Shown: positions 17,485-26,274, numbered from the stretch's first letter. The stretch is DNA of 64,000 bases from Pontibacter actiniarum (GCF_003585765.1 NZ_CP021235.1:3224001-3288000); one strand, 5' to 3'. The notes: generated by a model from the sequence alone, not told the origin. Numbers and translations are program-made.

Positions 17485-18429
17485 TTAGCAGTTGTTGGGA
17501 TATTCACACCAATGGTTTTCTCCCTTTGGTACGGCAGCTTTCACTTTTTTGCTGCGTTCTTCGCTTAAAGCTTTGTCTTTTGCGTGAACACCGGCCATTG
17601 TGCGGTCTGTACCTTTGGGCTCCGTATGCGAAATCATACCGTTTGACTCCACCACGTGGCTGAACGGCTCCTCAATATACTGCCAAGTTTCACCAAGGTT
17701 CGGCGTCTTTCCTTCGTTCCAAGGGCCTCTGGCGTCAGCGCCGCTCGACATGTTGAAGTATTTGTTGCTGTAGCGCGGATCACCCTGCAGCACCCCTGGC
17801 GGGAAGTTAGGCTGTATGGTGTTCAGGGCAGCATCGAACATCTCATAGTGCGCCACCTCACGAGTCATCAGGAAGGTAAGCGTCTCTTTCACGTAAGGGT
17901 CATCCGTAAACTGCATCAGGTACTCATACACAATCTTGGCCCTTGACTCAGCAGCCATGTCAGAGCGCAGGTCTACAGTCGGGTCGCCGTTCGCGTTCAC
18001 GTACGTACCTGACCAAGGCACCCCCTGGCTGTTAACGACCTGCGGGCCGCCGCCGCTCAGCACCAGGAACTGCGGGTTCATCATGGCACTGTGTATGAAT
18101 TCCTCTTTCTTCGCCTTTCCGTCCAGCAACTGCATAATCTCAGACTCTTCGGCAGCGTTCTTCAGCTCTCCGTTGATCGGGCCCAGTAGCATCTGTATGG
18201 TGGCACCCACAATCTCCAGGTGGCTGAACTCTTCTGTGGCGATGTCCATCAGCATGTCATACTTATCCGGGTGTGGCTGCCGCATCGCGAACGCCTGCGT
18301 AAAATATTGCATAGCTGCTGCCAACTCTCCGTTAGCGCCACCAAACTGCTCCAGCAACATACTGGCAAAAGCTGGGTCGGGGCGAGAGACTCTGGCGTTG
18401 AACTGTAACTCCTTTACGTGGTAAAACAT
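17485..18429 (-). CDS. katN: manganese catalase
   Basis: 314 residues, normal for non-heme dimanganese catalases, which split H2O2 into water and O2 in the cytoplasm. The ferritin-like four-helix core carries the ligands: Glu35 in GGANGELAAAM, Glu67 and His70 in ATEEFSHLEIVGA, and the second Glu-His pair in MTREVAHYEMFDAAL. The C-terminal region (LGETWQYIEEPFSHV...ENHWCEYPNNC) is longer than the core, as in clade members. It is preceded by a perfect Shine-Dalgarno site and followed closely by the DsbA-like gene. No peroxide regulator is adjacent. Confidence 0.93.
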   Translation of the reverse strand: MFYHVKELQFNARVSRPDPAFASMLLEQFGGANGELAAAMQYFTQAFAMRQPHPDKYDMLMDIATEEFSHLEIVGATIQMLLGPINGELKNAAEESEIMQLLDGKAKKEEFIHSAMMNPQFLVLSGGGPQVVNSQGVPWSGTYVNANGDPTVDLRSDMAAESRAKIVYEYLMQFTDDPYVKETLTFLMTREVAHYEMFDAALNTIQPNFPPGVLQGDPRYSNKYFNMSSGADARGPWNEGKTPNLGETWQYIEEPFSHVVESNGMISHTEPKGTDRTMAGVHAKDKALSEERSKKVKAAVPKGENHWCEYPNNC

Positions 18430-18432
18430 TTG

Positions 18433-18440
18433 TCCTCCTT
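18433..18440 (-). promoter_or_regulatory. strong Shine-Dalgarno site for katN
   Basis: The minus strand reads AAGGAGGA ending 3 nt before the ATG. Bacteroidota genes rarely use Shine-Dalgarno pairing and I see no comparable site before other genes here, so it stands out. Confidence 0.6.
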
Positions 18441-18787
18441 TTTAAATGATTTAACAAAACTTTGTCGATTCATTTAAACGCACTGAGAACAATGGCAGCA
18501 AAACGAGGCCTTACTTTTAAGTGAAGGGATGTTCAGCAGGTGTGGGAGTAGCTTTTATGGGAGTGAACGCAAAACAGCCGTGTATAACAAGGATTGCCTC
18601 ATTTTTGGTAAAATGGAGTGTTTGCCGCCTAAAAGCCAGCAGAGCAGGCACGGGGGCCGGGAAACAGAGGCAACAGCATGCGCCACCCCTACCACGGCGC
18701 CCGGCTAAAGGTCACAGGCAGGTAAGCGAAGTCGTTATGATAGCGCAGGAAGCAGCACGGGGTAGCCTGCCTTAGGAAGGGCGGGAA
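18441..18787. other. intergenic stretch between katN and hemA, nothing identified
   Basis: The 347 bases upstream of katN and downstream of hemA hold a katN leader that is AT-rich close to the gene (18441-18480). No promoter consensus, RNA or credible small gene could be supported. An 84-codon frame on the plus strand looks compositional. Confidence 0.5.
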
Positions 18788-20050
18788 CTAGGCATTCTCC
18801 GTTTCGAGACTGAACAGCGCGCTCAGGCCATCCAGCAGCGCCTCTGTCTCGCCACGCTGGCAGGCTGCCTTTAGCTCCAGCGCCGGCAGCTTCACGATCT
18901 TGTTCAGCATGCCTTTGGTAACAGCCTCCACAGCGGCTCGCTCTGCTTCGCCGAGGTTCTTCAGGTAGCGGGCCATCTCCTGCTGGCGGATCTCCTCCAG
19001 CTTACTTTTAAACTGCTGCAGCGCCGGAGACATCGCCATTTCCTTGGCCCAGGCCATAAAATCGGCTACTGTTTCCGCCACAATGGCTTTTACCTGCGGC
19101 ACGGAGGCCAGGCGTATTTCCAGGGCTGCGGAGGCGCGGCTACGGATGTTATCGATGTTGCGCACCTTTACCCCTGGCAGCGTCTCCAGCTCCGGGTCAA
19201 CGCTGCGCGGCATAGAAAGGTCGATAAAGAACTTGGGGGTATGCAACGTATGGCTTTCCAGGCTCTTCTTGCTGATGTAGAAGCAATCGCCGGGCACAGA
19301 GGAGATCACCACATCCGCTTTCTCAATCTCCTCCCACACGTTTTCCCAGTACACGGCCGTAGCATTCGTGCGGAGGGCCAGCTCCAGGGCTTTGTGGTGC
19401 GTTCGGTTGGCAATGATGATGTTCTGTACCGTTGATTTCTGGAAGTTGTCGCACACATCGGCGCCGATCTCCCCTACGCCAATCATCAGCACGCGCGGGT
19501 TCTCTATCCCTCTTGTTAGTTCCTCCACCAGCTCCACCGCCGCGTACGACACGGAGGCAGCGCCATCGCGGAAGGCTGTTTCGTTCACAACGCGCTTGTT
19601 GGCCGCAAAAATGGTGTGCAGCAGCCTGTGCAGGAAAGGGCCGGCCATGTTGGCGTCGGCCGTCCACTGGTAGGCCTTCTTTACCTGGTTCAGGATCTGC
19701 ATATCGCCCACCACCTGCGAGTGCAGGCCCAGCGCCACGTAGCACAGGTGCGCTATCGCCTCCTGGTGCGCGGTTATACTTCTAAAGTAAGGCGAAACCT
19801 CCCTGGTGGCGATAAAGCCCTTCTCGATGGCGATAAGTTTGATCAGTTGCTGAGAAAGATCCTCCGCAGCAGCGTAGTACACCTCCGTGCGGTTGCAGGT
19901 GGAGAGCACCAGCACATCGCTAGCCTCGGTAAACTCCTGTATCTTGTCGAGCAGGTTTTTACAGGCTATCTCGTTTAGCGATACGGCTTCACGAACGGCA
20001 ATAGGGGCGTCTTTGTAGGATAAGGTCAGTACCTTGAATCTGTTCTGCAT
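18788..20050 (-). CDS. hemA: glutamyl-tRNA reductase
   Basis: 420 residues, full length. It reduces glutamyl-tRNA to glutamate-1-semialdehyde, the first committed step of C5-pathway heme synthesis. The N-terminal catalytic domain has the nucleophile Cys52 in VLSTCNRTEVYYA; LGLHSQVVGDMQILNQVKKAY is the substrate-binding block; the NADPH domain has VLMIGVGEIGADVCDNF; a helical dimerisation domain ends the protein. Small changes from textbook signatures (VGDMQI for GExQI) are seen in Bacteroidota. It is the only tetrapyrrole gene here and lies 139 bp downstream of the receiver-CRP regulator on the same strand, so it could be read from the signalling operon. Confidence 0.95.
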   Translation of the reverse strand: MQNRFKVLTLSYKDAPIAVREAVSLNEIACKNLLDKIQEFTEASDVLVLSTCNRTEVYYAAAEDLSQQLIKLIAIEKGFIATREVSPYFRSITAHQEAIAHLCYVALGLHSQVVGDMQILNQVKKAYQWTADANMAGPFLHRLLHTIFAANKRVVNETAFRDGAASVSYAAVELVEELTRGIENPRVLMIGVGEIGADVCDNFQKSTVQNIIIANRTHHKALELALRTNATAVYWENVWEEIEKADVVISSVPGDCFYISKKSLESHTLHTPKFFIDLSMPRSVDPELETLPGVKVRNIDNIRSRASAALEIRLASVPQVKAIVAETVADFMAWAKEMAMSPALQQFKSKLEEIRQQEMARYLKNLGEAERAAVEAVTKGMLNKIVKLPALELKAACQRGETEALLDGLSALFSLETENA

Positions 20051-20189
20051 GGTCTTTCTCTAAATACTATGCAAAATTCTAAAATTCTGACGTCCAGAAA
20101 CATGACAATCGTCAGTTCTTGGCAAGACCTTCGTCACTTCTCCCGCTGCCCTGGCGCCGGAACACGGCAAAGCCTGCAGCACCAACCCT

Positions 20190-21251
20190 TTAGTTGCGCA
20201 TGCGGCTAAGCTTGTCCAGGTTCAGGATGGTGATGCGGCTGCCCTGGCTATCGATCAGCTTCTCATCTTTGAAGTCGGCCAGCGTGCGGATCACAGTTTC
20301 TTTGGAGGCCCCCACGATACTAGCCAGATCCTCCCTCGAAATGGAGATCTGCTTAGTGGCGTGCTCCTCCCGCTCATACTGCTTGTCGACCAGCAGCAGG
20401 GCCTCGGCCACGCGCTTGCGCACGGAGTTGTAGGCCAGCTTCAGCAGGCGCTCCTCCCGGTCTGCCAGGTTGTCGGACAGGATTTTGATGAACTTGCTGG
20501 CCACATCGCGGTTACGGTCCAGCAGCGAGAAGAAATCCTCCCGCGGAATAATGTATATCTCCGCCTCTTCCATCGCCATGGCCGACTCGCGGTAGGTGGT
20601 GTCCTCCAGCAGGTCGAGGTAGCCGATAAAGTCGCCTTCTTTGTACAGGTTGGTTATGTACTCGCGCCCCTCCTCGTTCGATTTAAAGGCCTTAACCTTG
20701 CCTTTGCTCAGGAAGTACAGCGCGTTGGGCCTGTTGCCCTCCATAAACAGGAACTGCTTTTTCTTCAGCGTCGTCAGTTTGCGGTTGTCGGAGATCAGCT
20801 TCTCCAGCTCCTCGTAGCCTTTGGCCTCCTCAATAAAGCCGTTCAGCCCCTCCACGTTCTTCTGGAAATCCGTTTTCAGGATCTCGTTTTTCTTCAGGCG
20901 TATTTCAATGGCATCCAGCAGCTCCACATCGTCAAAGGGCTTGGTCAGGTAATCGTCGGCACCCAGGTTCATCCCTTTCCGGAAGTCCTCTTTCTCAGAC
21001 TTGGCTGTCAGGAAGATGAAGGGGATGCCGGCGGTGTCGGGGTTCTTGCTGAGCAGGTGCAGCACGCCGTAGCCATCCAGCTGCGGCATCATGATATCGC
21101 ACACAATCAGGTCGGGGTGCTCTTTCCGGGCCAGGTCCACGCCGGTTCTGCCGTTATCGGCCTCCACCACCTCGTAGTTGGCCAGCATCAGAATCTCCGC
21201 TGTGTTTTCCCTGATTTCGTGGTTGTCTTCTATCAACAATATCTTTTTCAT
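20190..21251 (-). CDS. response regulator with CRP/FNR-type output (REC-cNMP-HTH)
   Basis: 353 residues in three parts. Residues 1-120 are a receiver with phospho-acceptor Asp52 (VCDIMMPQLDGYG) and Lys in LTKPFDD. Residues about 150-260 are a cyclic-nucleotide-binding-type beta roll (KKKQFLFMEGNRPNALYFLSKGKVKAF, YKEGDFIGYLDLLEDTTY). Residues about 265-350 are a CRP-type winged helix (SVRKRVAEALLLV, ISREDLASIVGASKETVIRTLADFKDEKLI). No FNR-like cysteine cluster is present. Direct fusion of a receiver to a CRP domain is uncommon compared with separate FixJ and FixK proteins. Its ATG overlaps the stop of the upstream kinase by 4 nt (ATGA), so the two are translationally coupled. Confidence 0.92.
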   Translation of the reverse strand: MKKILLIEDNHEIRENTAEILMLANYEVVEADNGRTGVDLARKEHPDLIVCDIMMPQLDGYGVLHLLSKNPDTAGIPFIFLTAKSEKEDFRKGMNLGADDYLTKPFDDVELLDAIEIRLKKNEILKTDFQKNVEGLNGFIEEAKGYEELEKLISDNRKLTTLKKKQFLFMEGNRPNALYFLSKGKVKAFKSNEEGREYITNLYKEGDFIGYLDLLEDTTYRESAMAMEEAEIYIIPREDFFSLLDRNRDVASKFIKILSDNLADREERLLKLAYNSVRKRVAEALLLVDKQYEREEHATKQISISREDLASIVGASKETVIRTLADFKDEKLIDSQGSRITILNLDKLSRMRN

Positions 21252-22480
21252 GCTTCAGCTGTGTTTGGAATGGTGATGGTGAAGGTGGTGCCTTCGCCTA
21301 ACTCGCTCTGGTACTCCAGCTTGCCGTCCATCACTTCTACATATTTCTTTACAATATTCAGCCCCAGGCCTGTGCCCTGGATGTTGGTAACGTTCTGAGC
21401 CCGGAAGAACGGCGTAAACAGGTGCGCCTGATCGGCCTTTGGGATACCGATGCCCTGGTCCTGCACCGCCACCAGCGCCGCTCCGTTTGCTATACTTGTC
21501 GTAAAGCGGATGGTTTTGCCTTCCGCCGAGTACTTGCTGCCGTTCGACAGCAGGTTGAGCAGTATGTTTTTGAGTAACTGCTTGTCGATGTTGACGGTCC
21601 TTTCCTCTCCCTCGTGCTGGTAGGCTATCTGCTGCCCAGCCTTCAGGTAGCCCTGCATTTCCTCCACCACCTCTTTGGCAAAGGCCTTGAGGTTAAACGT
21701 GGTGGGCACGTTGTATATCTTGCCCTCTTCCGCTTTGCTGATGGAGAGGAAATCATTCAGTATGTTGGTCAGGTTACTCACCGAGGACTTGATCCGCTCA
21801 ACGTGCTTCTGCCTTTTCTCGTCGTCGGCCTCTGTTTTATACTTGCTGATGAGCGAGGCGGAAGAGAGAACGGTGCTCAGCGGCGTCCGGAACTCATGCG
21901 AGGCAATGGTCACGAACCTGGACTTGAGCTCGTGCAGCTCCTTCTCTTTCTGCAGTGCCTTGTGTATCTCCTGCTGCGCCTCATAAAGGCTCCTGTTCGT
22001 GTTCTCCAGCTTTCGGATGGCCTCGGCCAGCTCCTGCGTGCGTGCCTCCACGCGCTGCTCCAGCTCCTCGTTCAGCGTCTGGATCTCGGCCAGGCTCATG
22101 GCGTGCTCAATGCTGTAGCGGATGGAGCGCTCCAGGTCGAAGGGGTTGAAGGTGCCTTTCACCAGGTAGTCCAGCGCACCGGCCCGCATGGCTTTCTCGT
22201 CGGTTTCGAGGTCGCTCTGCCCGGTCAGCAGAATAAAAGGAGCCTTTGCCCCCTCCTGCACCGCCCGGGTAATCAGCTGCAGGCCGTCCTGCGCGCCCAG
22301 GTAAAAGTCCACCAGGTACACATCGTGCCTCCCCTCCCGTATCAGCGCGAGCGCCTCCTCAAACGACGACGTCCAGTCGAGCACATAGTTGCGCCTCGGG
22401 ATATCGTCCATAATGTCCCGGGTGATGATGTAGTCATCCTCGTCGTCGTCGATCAGCAGAACTTTGATTTTCTCAGCCAT
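21248..22480 (-). CDS. receiver-histidine kinase hybrid (REC-HisKA-HATPase)
   Basis: 410 residues, no membrane segments, so soluble. Residues 1-125 are a receiver (LLIDDDEDDY; phospho-acceptor Asp58 in VDFYLG; Lys in LVKGTFNP). A coiled coil (about 130-185, EIQTLNEELEQRVEARTQELAEAIRKLEN) links to the HisKA domain with His195 in ASHEFRTPLSTVL. The HATPase follows with LLNLLSNGSKYS (N box), VQDQGIGIP (G1) and GTGLGLNIVKKYV (G2). An N-terminal receiver placed before a kinase suggests it is itself phosphorylated by another kinase, probably the one at 23-24.6 kb, and passes the signal on to the receiver-CRP protein. Confidence 0.92.
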   Translation of the reverse strand: MAEKIKVLLIDDDEDDYIITRDIMDDIPRRNYVLDWTSSFEEALALIREGRHDVYLVDFYLGAQDGLQLITRAVQEGAKAPFILLTGQSDLETDEKAMRAGALDYLVKGTFNPFDLERSIRYSIEHAMSLAEIQTLNEELEQRVEARTQELAEAIRKLENTNRSLYEAQQEIHKALQKEKELHELKSRFVTIASHEFRTPLSTVLSSASLISKYKTEADDEKRQKHVERIKSSVSNLTNILNDFLSISKAEEGKIYNVPTTFNLKAFAKEVVEEMQGYLKAGQQIAYQHEGEERTVNIDKQLLKNILLNLLSNGSKYSAEGKTIRFTTSIANGAALVAVQDQGIGIPKADQAHLFTPFFRAQNVTNIQGTGLGLNIVKKYVEVMDGKLEYQSELGEGTTFTITIPNTAEA

Positions 22481-22577
22481 AGGAAAGGGAAAGGGTTAAA
22501 AACTGGGAGCTACAAAGGCAGGGAGGCGGGGGCAACGCATGGTGCTGCTAGCGCTCTGCCGCCCCCCTTTTTGCCAT

Positions 22578-23027
22578 TCAAGGCTTGGGGAGCTCCACTA
22601 TTTCGAACCAGTACTTGCTCAGCGTCCTCATAACGTCTACCAGTGAGGCGAAAGTTACCGGCTTGGTGATAAAGGAGCTGACGCCCAGGTCATAGGTGCG
22701 CAGCACATCTTCCTCTGCCTTGGAAGTGGTCAGTACCACCACCGGTATCACCCGCAGGTGCTCGTCCTCCTTAATCTCCTTCAGCGCCTCGCGGCCGTCC
22801 TTTTTAGGCATGTTCAGGTCCAGCAGGATGAGGCCCGGGGTCGGGTACTTCTCTTTATCCGTGTACTTGCCGCGGTTGTGCAGGTAGTCGATCAGTTCCT
22901 CGCCGTTCTCCACAAACTGCATCTGGTTGGTCAGGCGGCTCTCCTCCAGGGCCTCCTTTACCAGCATGCGGTCCTCGGCGTCGTCGTCGGCAATAAGTAT
23001 GATAATGGTTTTTCTGTTTGCGCTCAT
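22578..23027 (-). CDS. single-domain response regulator (Rcp1-like)
   Basis: 149 residues, receiver domain only. Acidic pocket IADDDAED, phospho-acceptor Asp70 in LILLDLNMPKKDGRE, Thr in VVLTTSKAEED and Lys in SSFITKPVTF. The extended loop NGEELIDYLHNRGKYTD is typical of Rcp1-like regulators that partner phytochrome-type and other soluble kinases. No output domain, so it is likely a phosphotransfer intermediate between the PAS kinase (11 bp upstream) and the downstream hybrid. Confidence 0.9.
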   Translation of the reverse strand: MSANRKTIIILIADDDAEDRMLVKEALEESRLTNQMQFVENGEELIDYLHNRGKYTDKEKYPTPGLILLDLNMPKKDGREALKEIKEDEHLRVIPVVVLTTSKAEEDVLRTYDLGVSSFITKPVTFASLVDVMRTLSKYWFEIVELPKP

Positions 23028-23038
23028 GGTGCTACTGC

Positions 23039-24583
23039 TTAATCCTGAAGGTGTCTTTTTGCTAAAGTTACTATAAAAGTGGTGCCTATGCCCGCCTGGC
23101 TGTGGGCTGTAATGTCGCCGCCGTGCCGCACGGCAATCTTGCGGCAGATGGCCAGGCCAATGCCCGAGCCCTCATACTTCTGCCCCTCCAGGCGCTGGAA
23201 GATGTTGAAGATGCGGTCCAGGTACTTCTCGTCGAACCCGATGCCGTTGTCCTGCACATGGATCTCCACCATCTCATCGCCCGGGGTGGAGGTCATGCGG
23301 GCCTTGCCCTGCAGTTCTCTGGCAAATATATTGATCTGCGGCTGCTCATTCTCTTTCCTGAATTTGATGGCGTTGCTCACCAGGTTCTGGAACAGCTGCC
23401 GCAGCTGGGTCGGGTCTGCCTCTATGTGCGGCAGCGGCGCGCGCTGTATCTGCGCCCCTGTCTTCTCGATGGTAATCTCCAGGTCCGAGAGCACATCCGT
23501 GAGCACGCTGTCCAGCGACACCTGCACAAAGGCTTTCGACTTGGAGGTGACGCGGGAGAAGTCCAGCAGGTCGTTGATCAGGTTCTGCATCCGCGAGGCG
23601 GCGTTCAGCATACGGTCTACGTAGTCCTTGCCCTGGTCGCTCAGCTTCTCGTACTCCTTTGTTTTCAGCCTGTCGCCGAAGGCCTGTATTTTGCGCAGCG
23701 GCTCCTGCAAATCGTGCGAAGACACGTAGGCGAAGTCCTGCAGCTCGCGGTTGCTGCGCTCCAGCTCGGCGGCATAGCGGCGCAGCCGCTCCTCGCTCAG
23801 CTTCTGCTGCGTAATGTCATGTATAAAGCCTGTGTATACTTTGCGGTCGGTGAGCTGCACCTCGCTTATACTTAAGTACAGCGGAAAGATGGTGCCGCTC
23901 TTCTTCAGCCCCGACACCTCACGCCCTATGCCGATGATGCGCCTCTCACCCGTTTCATGGTAATGGTGCATGTAGTTGTCGTGCAGGCTCTGGTCGGGCT
24001 CAGGCATGAGCATGTTTATCTTCCTGCCGATCAGCTCGTGCTCCTCGTACTCAAAGAGCCTGGCGGCCGCGGGGTTCACCATCTCCATCACGCCCCGCCT
24101 ATCGATGGTAATAATGCCGTCGACCGCGGTTTGTATGATAGAGTTGATCTTGCTCTCACTTTCGCGCAGGGCCTCCTCGGTTTTCTTCAGGTCGGAGATA
24201 TCGTGCACAATGCCCGTGAAGATGATTTTGTCCTGCAGCTTTACCTCGGCTATACTCAGGAAAAAAGGGAAGAGGGAGCCGTCCTTCTTCTTGCCCAGCA
24301 CTTCCCGGCCTTTGCCAATAATCTGCCCCTCGCCTGTCTGCATGTACCGCTTGATGTAGCCGTCGTGCAGGCCATGGTCGGGCTCGGGCATGAGCATGTG
24401 CACATTCCGGCCGATCATCTCCTCGGGCTCATAGCCAAAGATACGGGCCGCAGCAGGGTTCGCGCTTTCCATTCTGCCCTCTGTATCAATGGTAATAATG
24501 CCGTCTACGGCGGTCTCTATGATCGCTTTCAGGCGCGATTGGTCGTCAACGTTTCTGTAGCGGTTTTGCAAGGAGTCTTCCAA
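23039..24583 (-). CDS. soluble histidine kinase with two FixL-like PAS domains
   Basis: 514 residues, no transmembrane segment. Two tandem PAS domains (about 18-130 and 145-258) are near repeats. Each carries the FixL-type block: MLMPEPDHGLHDGYIKRY...IIGKGREV with His73 and Arg93, and MLMPEPDQSLHDNYMHHY...IIGIGREV with His201 and Arg221. In rhizobial FixL the equivalent His is the proximal heme ligand and the Arg senses O2. A HisKA domain (His290 in SSHDLQEPLRKIQAFG) and a HATPase of the bacteriophytochrome/FixL type follow (NLVSNAIKFR, VQDNGIGFDEKY, FQRLEGQKYEGSGIGLAICRK). Heme binding is inferred from motif only; many PAS proteins share parts of it. First gene of a four-gene operon. Confidence 0.9.
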   Translation of the reverse strand: MEDSLQNRYRNVDDQSRLKAIIETAVDGIITIDTEGRMESANPAAARIFGYEPEEMIGRNVHMLMPEPDHGLHDGYIKRYMQTGEGQIIGKGREVLGKKKDGSLFPFFLSIAEVKLQDKIIFTGIVHDISDLKKTEEALRESESKINSIIQTAVDGIITIDRRGVMEMVNPAAARLFEYEEHELIGRKINMLMPEPDQSLHDNYMHHYHETGERRIIGIGREVSGLKKSGTIFPLYLSISEVQLTDRKVYTGFIHDITQQKLSEERLRRYAAELERSNRELQDFAYVSSHDLQEPLRKIQAFGDRLKTKEYEKLSDQGKDYVDRMLNAASRMQNLINDLLDFSRVTSKSKAFVQVSLDSVLTDVLSDLEITIEKTGAQIQRAPLPHIEADPTQLRQLFQNLVSNAIKFRKENEQPQINIFARELQGKARMTSTPGDEMVEIHVQDNGIGFDEKYLDRIFNIFQRLEGQKYEGSGIGLAICRKIAVRHGGDITAHSQAGIGTTFIVTLAKRHLQD

Positions 24584-25074
24584 AGTATAGCTTTTTTATA
24601 AAGGTAACTACTCTTGCCGTAACAGGCAAAGCGCCTCCTCTCTTCTGGCGTAGCCACTACCAGCCGGCCGGCACACAGGCAGTGCAACCGACTGACAGTC
24701 GAACGAACGGCGCTGACTTTCCTGAAAGGGGCAAACATAAGCGGGGCCGCCACCAGTGTGGGAGTTCCCCTGCACAAGTATAAGGGAAAGCAGACAGGTA
24801 TAAAATGATTAATGTCAGTTTCCTCGCTTTTATCCTAAATAAGCCCAGCCATCCCTTACGCCGGGAGAGCCAGAAAGGGTGCCCTTTTCGCGGCTGGAGC
24901 CTTTCTGCCACCCCTTCCGGCTGCCTTTACCAGAATATGACTTACAGCCATACTGGTTGGTGCTATTCTATGAAACGTTCAAAATATCCCCGGGCAGGAA
25001 AACTCATACCAGCTAGTTTACGAACAAGCAGAATAAGCCAAAGCGAAGATGAGAAACACGTAAGCCCTAGCAAT
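24584..25074. other. divergent promoter region, kinase operon / proline dehydrogenase
   Basis: 491 bases between the minus-strand kinase and the plus-strand proline dehydrogenase. One possible -7 element for the kinase operon is listed separately. An open frame extends the dehydrogenase upstream to 24805, but its residues look non-coding (mixed, basic) and I do not include it. No hairpin or operator palindrome stood out. Confidence 0.5.
24732..24739 (-). promoter_or_regulatory. candidate -7 element for the kinase operon
   Basis: The minus strand reads TATGTTTG, an exact TAnnTTTG match, about 150 nt before the kinase start. No matching -33 box was found at the usual distance, so this is tentative. 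Confidence 0.3.
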
Positions 25075-26274
25075 ATGAAACAAACTGCCACCTTCCGACA
25101 GCCTGCCGGCTTCTTTGACCCGAACAACCTGCAGGTGACGTTCAGCACAAAATCCAATAAAGAACTTAAGCTCGCGTACTGGCTTTTCAACATGATGGGC
25201 AAGCCCGGTCTGGTAAAGGCCGGCGGCCTGGCCACGGTCTGGGCGCTCAAACTGGGGCTGCCTATCAAGGGGCTCATCCGCAACACGGTGTACAGGCACT
25301 TCTGCGGGGGAGAGACCGTGCAGGAGGCCCAGCAGGTTATAGAGAAGCTGGCCGCAGCCCGCGTGCACACCGTGCTGGACTATGCCGCCGAAGCGCAGGA
25401 GACAGAGGCGGGCTTTGATGCCGTGCAAGAGGAGATTCTAAACAACATTGAGCTGGCCCGCGACACGAAGGCCTTCTCCTACATCAGCATTAAACTAACT
25501 GGCATCGGGCCGAACGAGGTGTTTGAGAAGCTGCACAAACAGGAGGCCCTGACCCAGGAAGAGCAGCAGGCCTTTAAAAGAACGGAAAAGAGGCTGGACA
25601 GCATTTGCAAAGCAGCTGCCGGAGCCGACCTGAAAGTATACATCGATGCGGAGGAGTGCTGGTTGCAGCGGCCCATGGATGAGCTGGCCGAGGAAATGAT
25701 GCGCCGCTACAACACCGGGCACGCCGTCGTGTTTAACACCCTGCAGATGTACCGCACCGACCGCGTCAGCTACCTGCAGGACTGCCTGGCGCGCTTTGCG
25801 CAGGAGCCTGTTTTTTTGGGGGTGAAACTCGTGCGCGGCGCCTACCTGGAAAAGGAGCAGGAGCGGGCGAAAGAGCACGGCTACCCCTGCCCCGTGTTCA
25901 CGAAAAAGGAGGAAACGGACAAAAGCTTTAACCGCGCCATTGACATCTGCCTGGACAACCTGGACAGGGTAGAGCTGTGCGCCGCCACCCATAACCAGGA
26001 GAGCATCTCCTACCTGACCGAGCGCATCCAGAGAGACGAGATCAAGAACCACCTGCAGCGCATCCATTTCTCGCAGCTCTACGGCATGAGCGATAACCTG
26101 ACTTTTAACCTGGCCGACGCCGGCTACAACGTATCCAAGTACCTGCCTTACGGGGAGGTGGCAACCACAGTGCCCTACCTGATACGCCGCGCCGAGGAGA
26201 ACACCTCCATCGCCGGGCAAATGAGCCGTGAGCTATCGTTTCTGGCGCAGGAAATACAGCGGCGCGACCTGTAG
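25075..26274 (+). CDS. proline dehydrogenase, monofunctional
   Basis: 399 residues from ATG 25075 (MKQTATFRQPAGFFDPNN), the start that matches where the family begins. It oxidises proline to pyrroline-5-carboxylate with FAD, feeding electrons to quinone. Family blocks: SYISIKLTGIGPNEVF, DLKVYIDAEECWLQ, HAVVFNTLQMYRTDRVSYLQD, GVKLVRGAYLEKEQERA, AATHNQESISYL, HFSQLYGMSDNLTFNLADAGYNVSKYLPYGEV and the C-terminal YLIRRAEENTSIAGQMSREL that binds substrate and flavin. No P5C dehydrogenase is fused or adjacent. It is divergent from the sensor operon, but no regulatory link is shown. Confidence 0.93.
   Translation: MKQTATFRQPAGFFDPNNLQVTFSTKSNKELKLAYWLFNMMGKPGLVKAGGLATVWALKLGLPIKGLIRNTVYRHFCGGETVQEAQQVIEKLAAARVHTVLDYAAEAQETEAGFDAVQEEILNNIELARDTKAFSYISIKLTGIGPNEVFEKLHKQEALTQEEQQAFKRTEKRLDSICKAAAGADLKVYIDAEECWLQRPMDELAEEMMRRYNTGHAVVFNTLQMYRTDRVSYLQDCLARFAQEPVFLGVKLVRGAYLEKEQERAKEHGYPCPVFTKKEETDKSFNRAIDICLDNLDRVELCAATHNQESISYLTERIQRDEIKNHLQRIHFSQLYGMSDNLTFNLADAGYNVSKYLPYGEVATTVPYLIRRAEENTSIAGQMSRELSFLAQEIQRRDL

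Noticed and set aside
18521-18775. 84-codon frame between hemA and katN
   Set aside because: Composition and residues look random; no upstream signals.
20361-21398. 345-codon plus-strand frame opposite the receiver-CRP gene
   Set aside because: It crosses two real minus-strand genes and shows no domain.
24805-25074. N-terminal extension of proline dehydrogenase
   Set aside because: The 90 extra residues are basic and mixed with no family match; the ATG at 25075 fits the family start.
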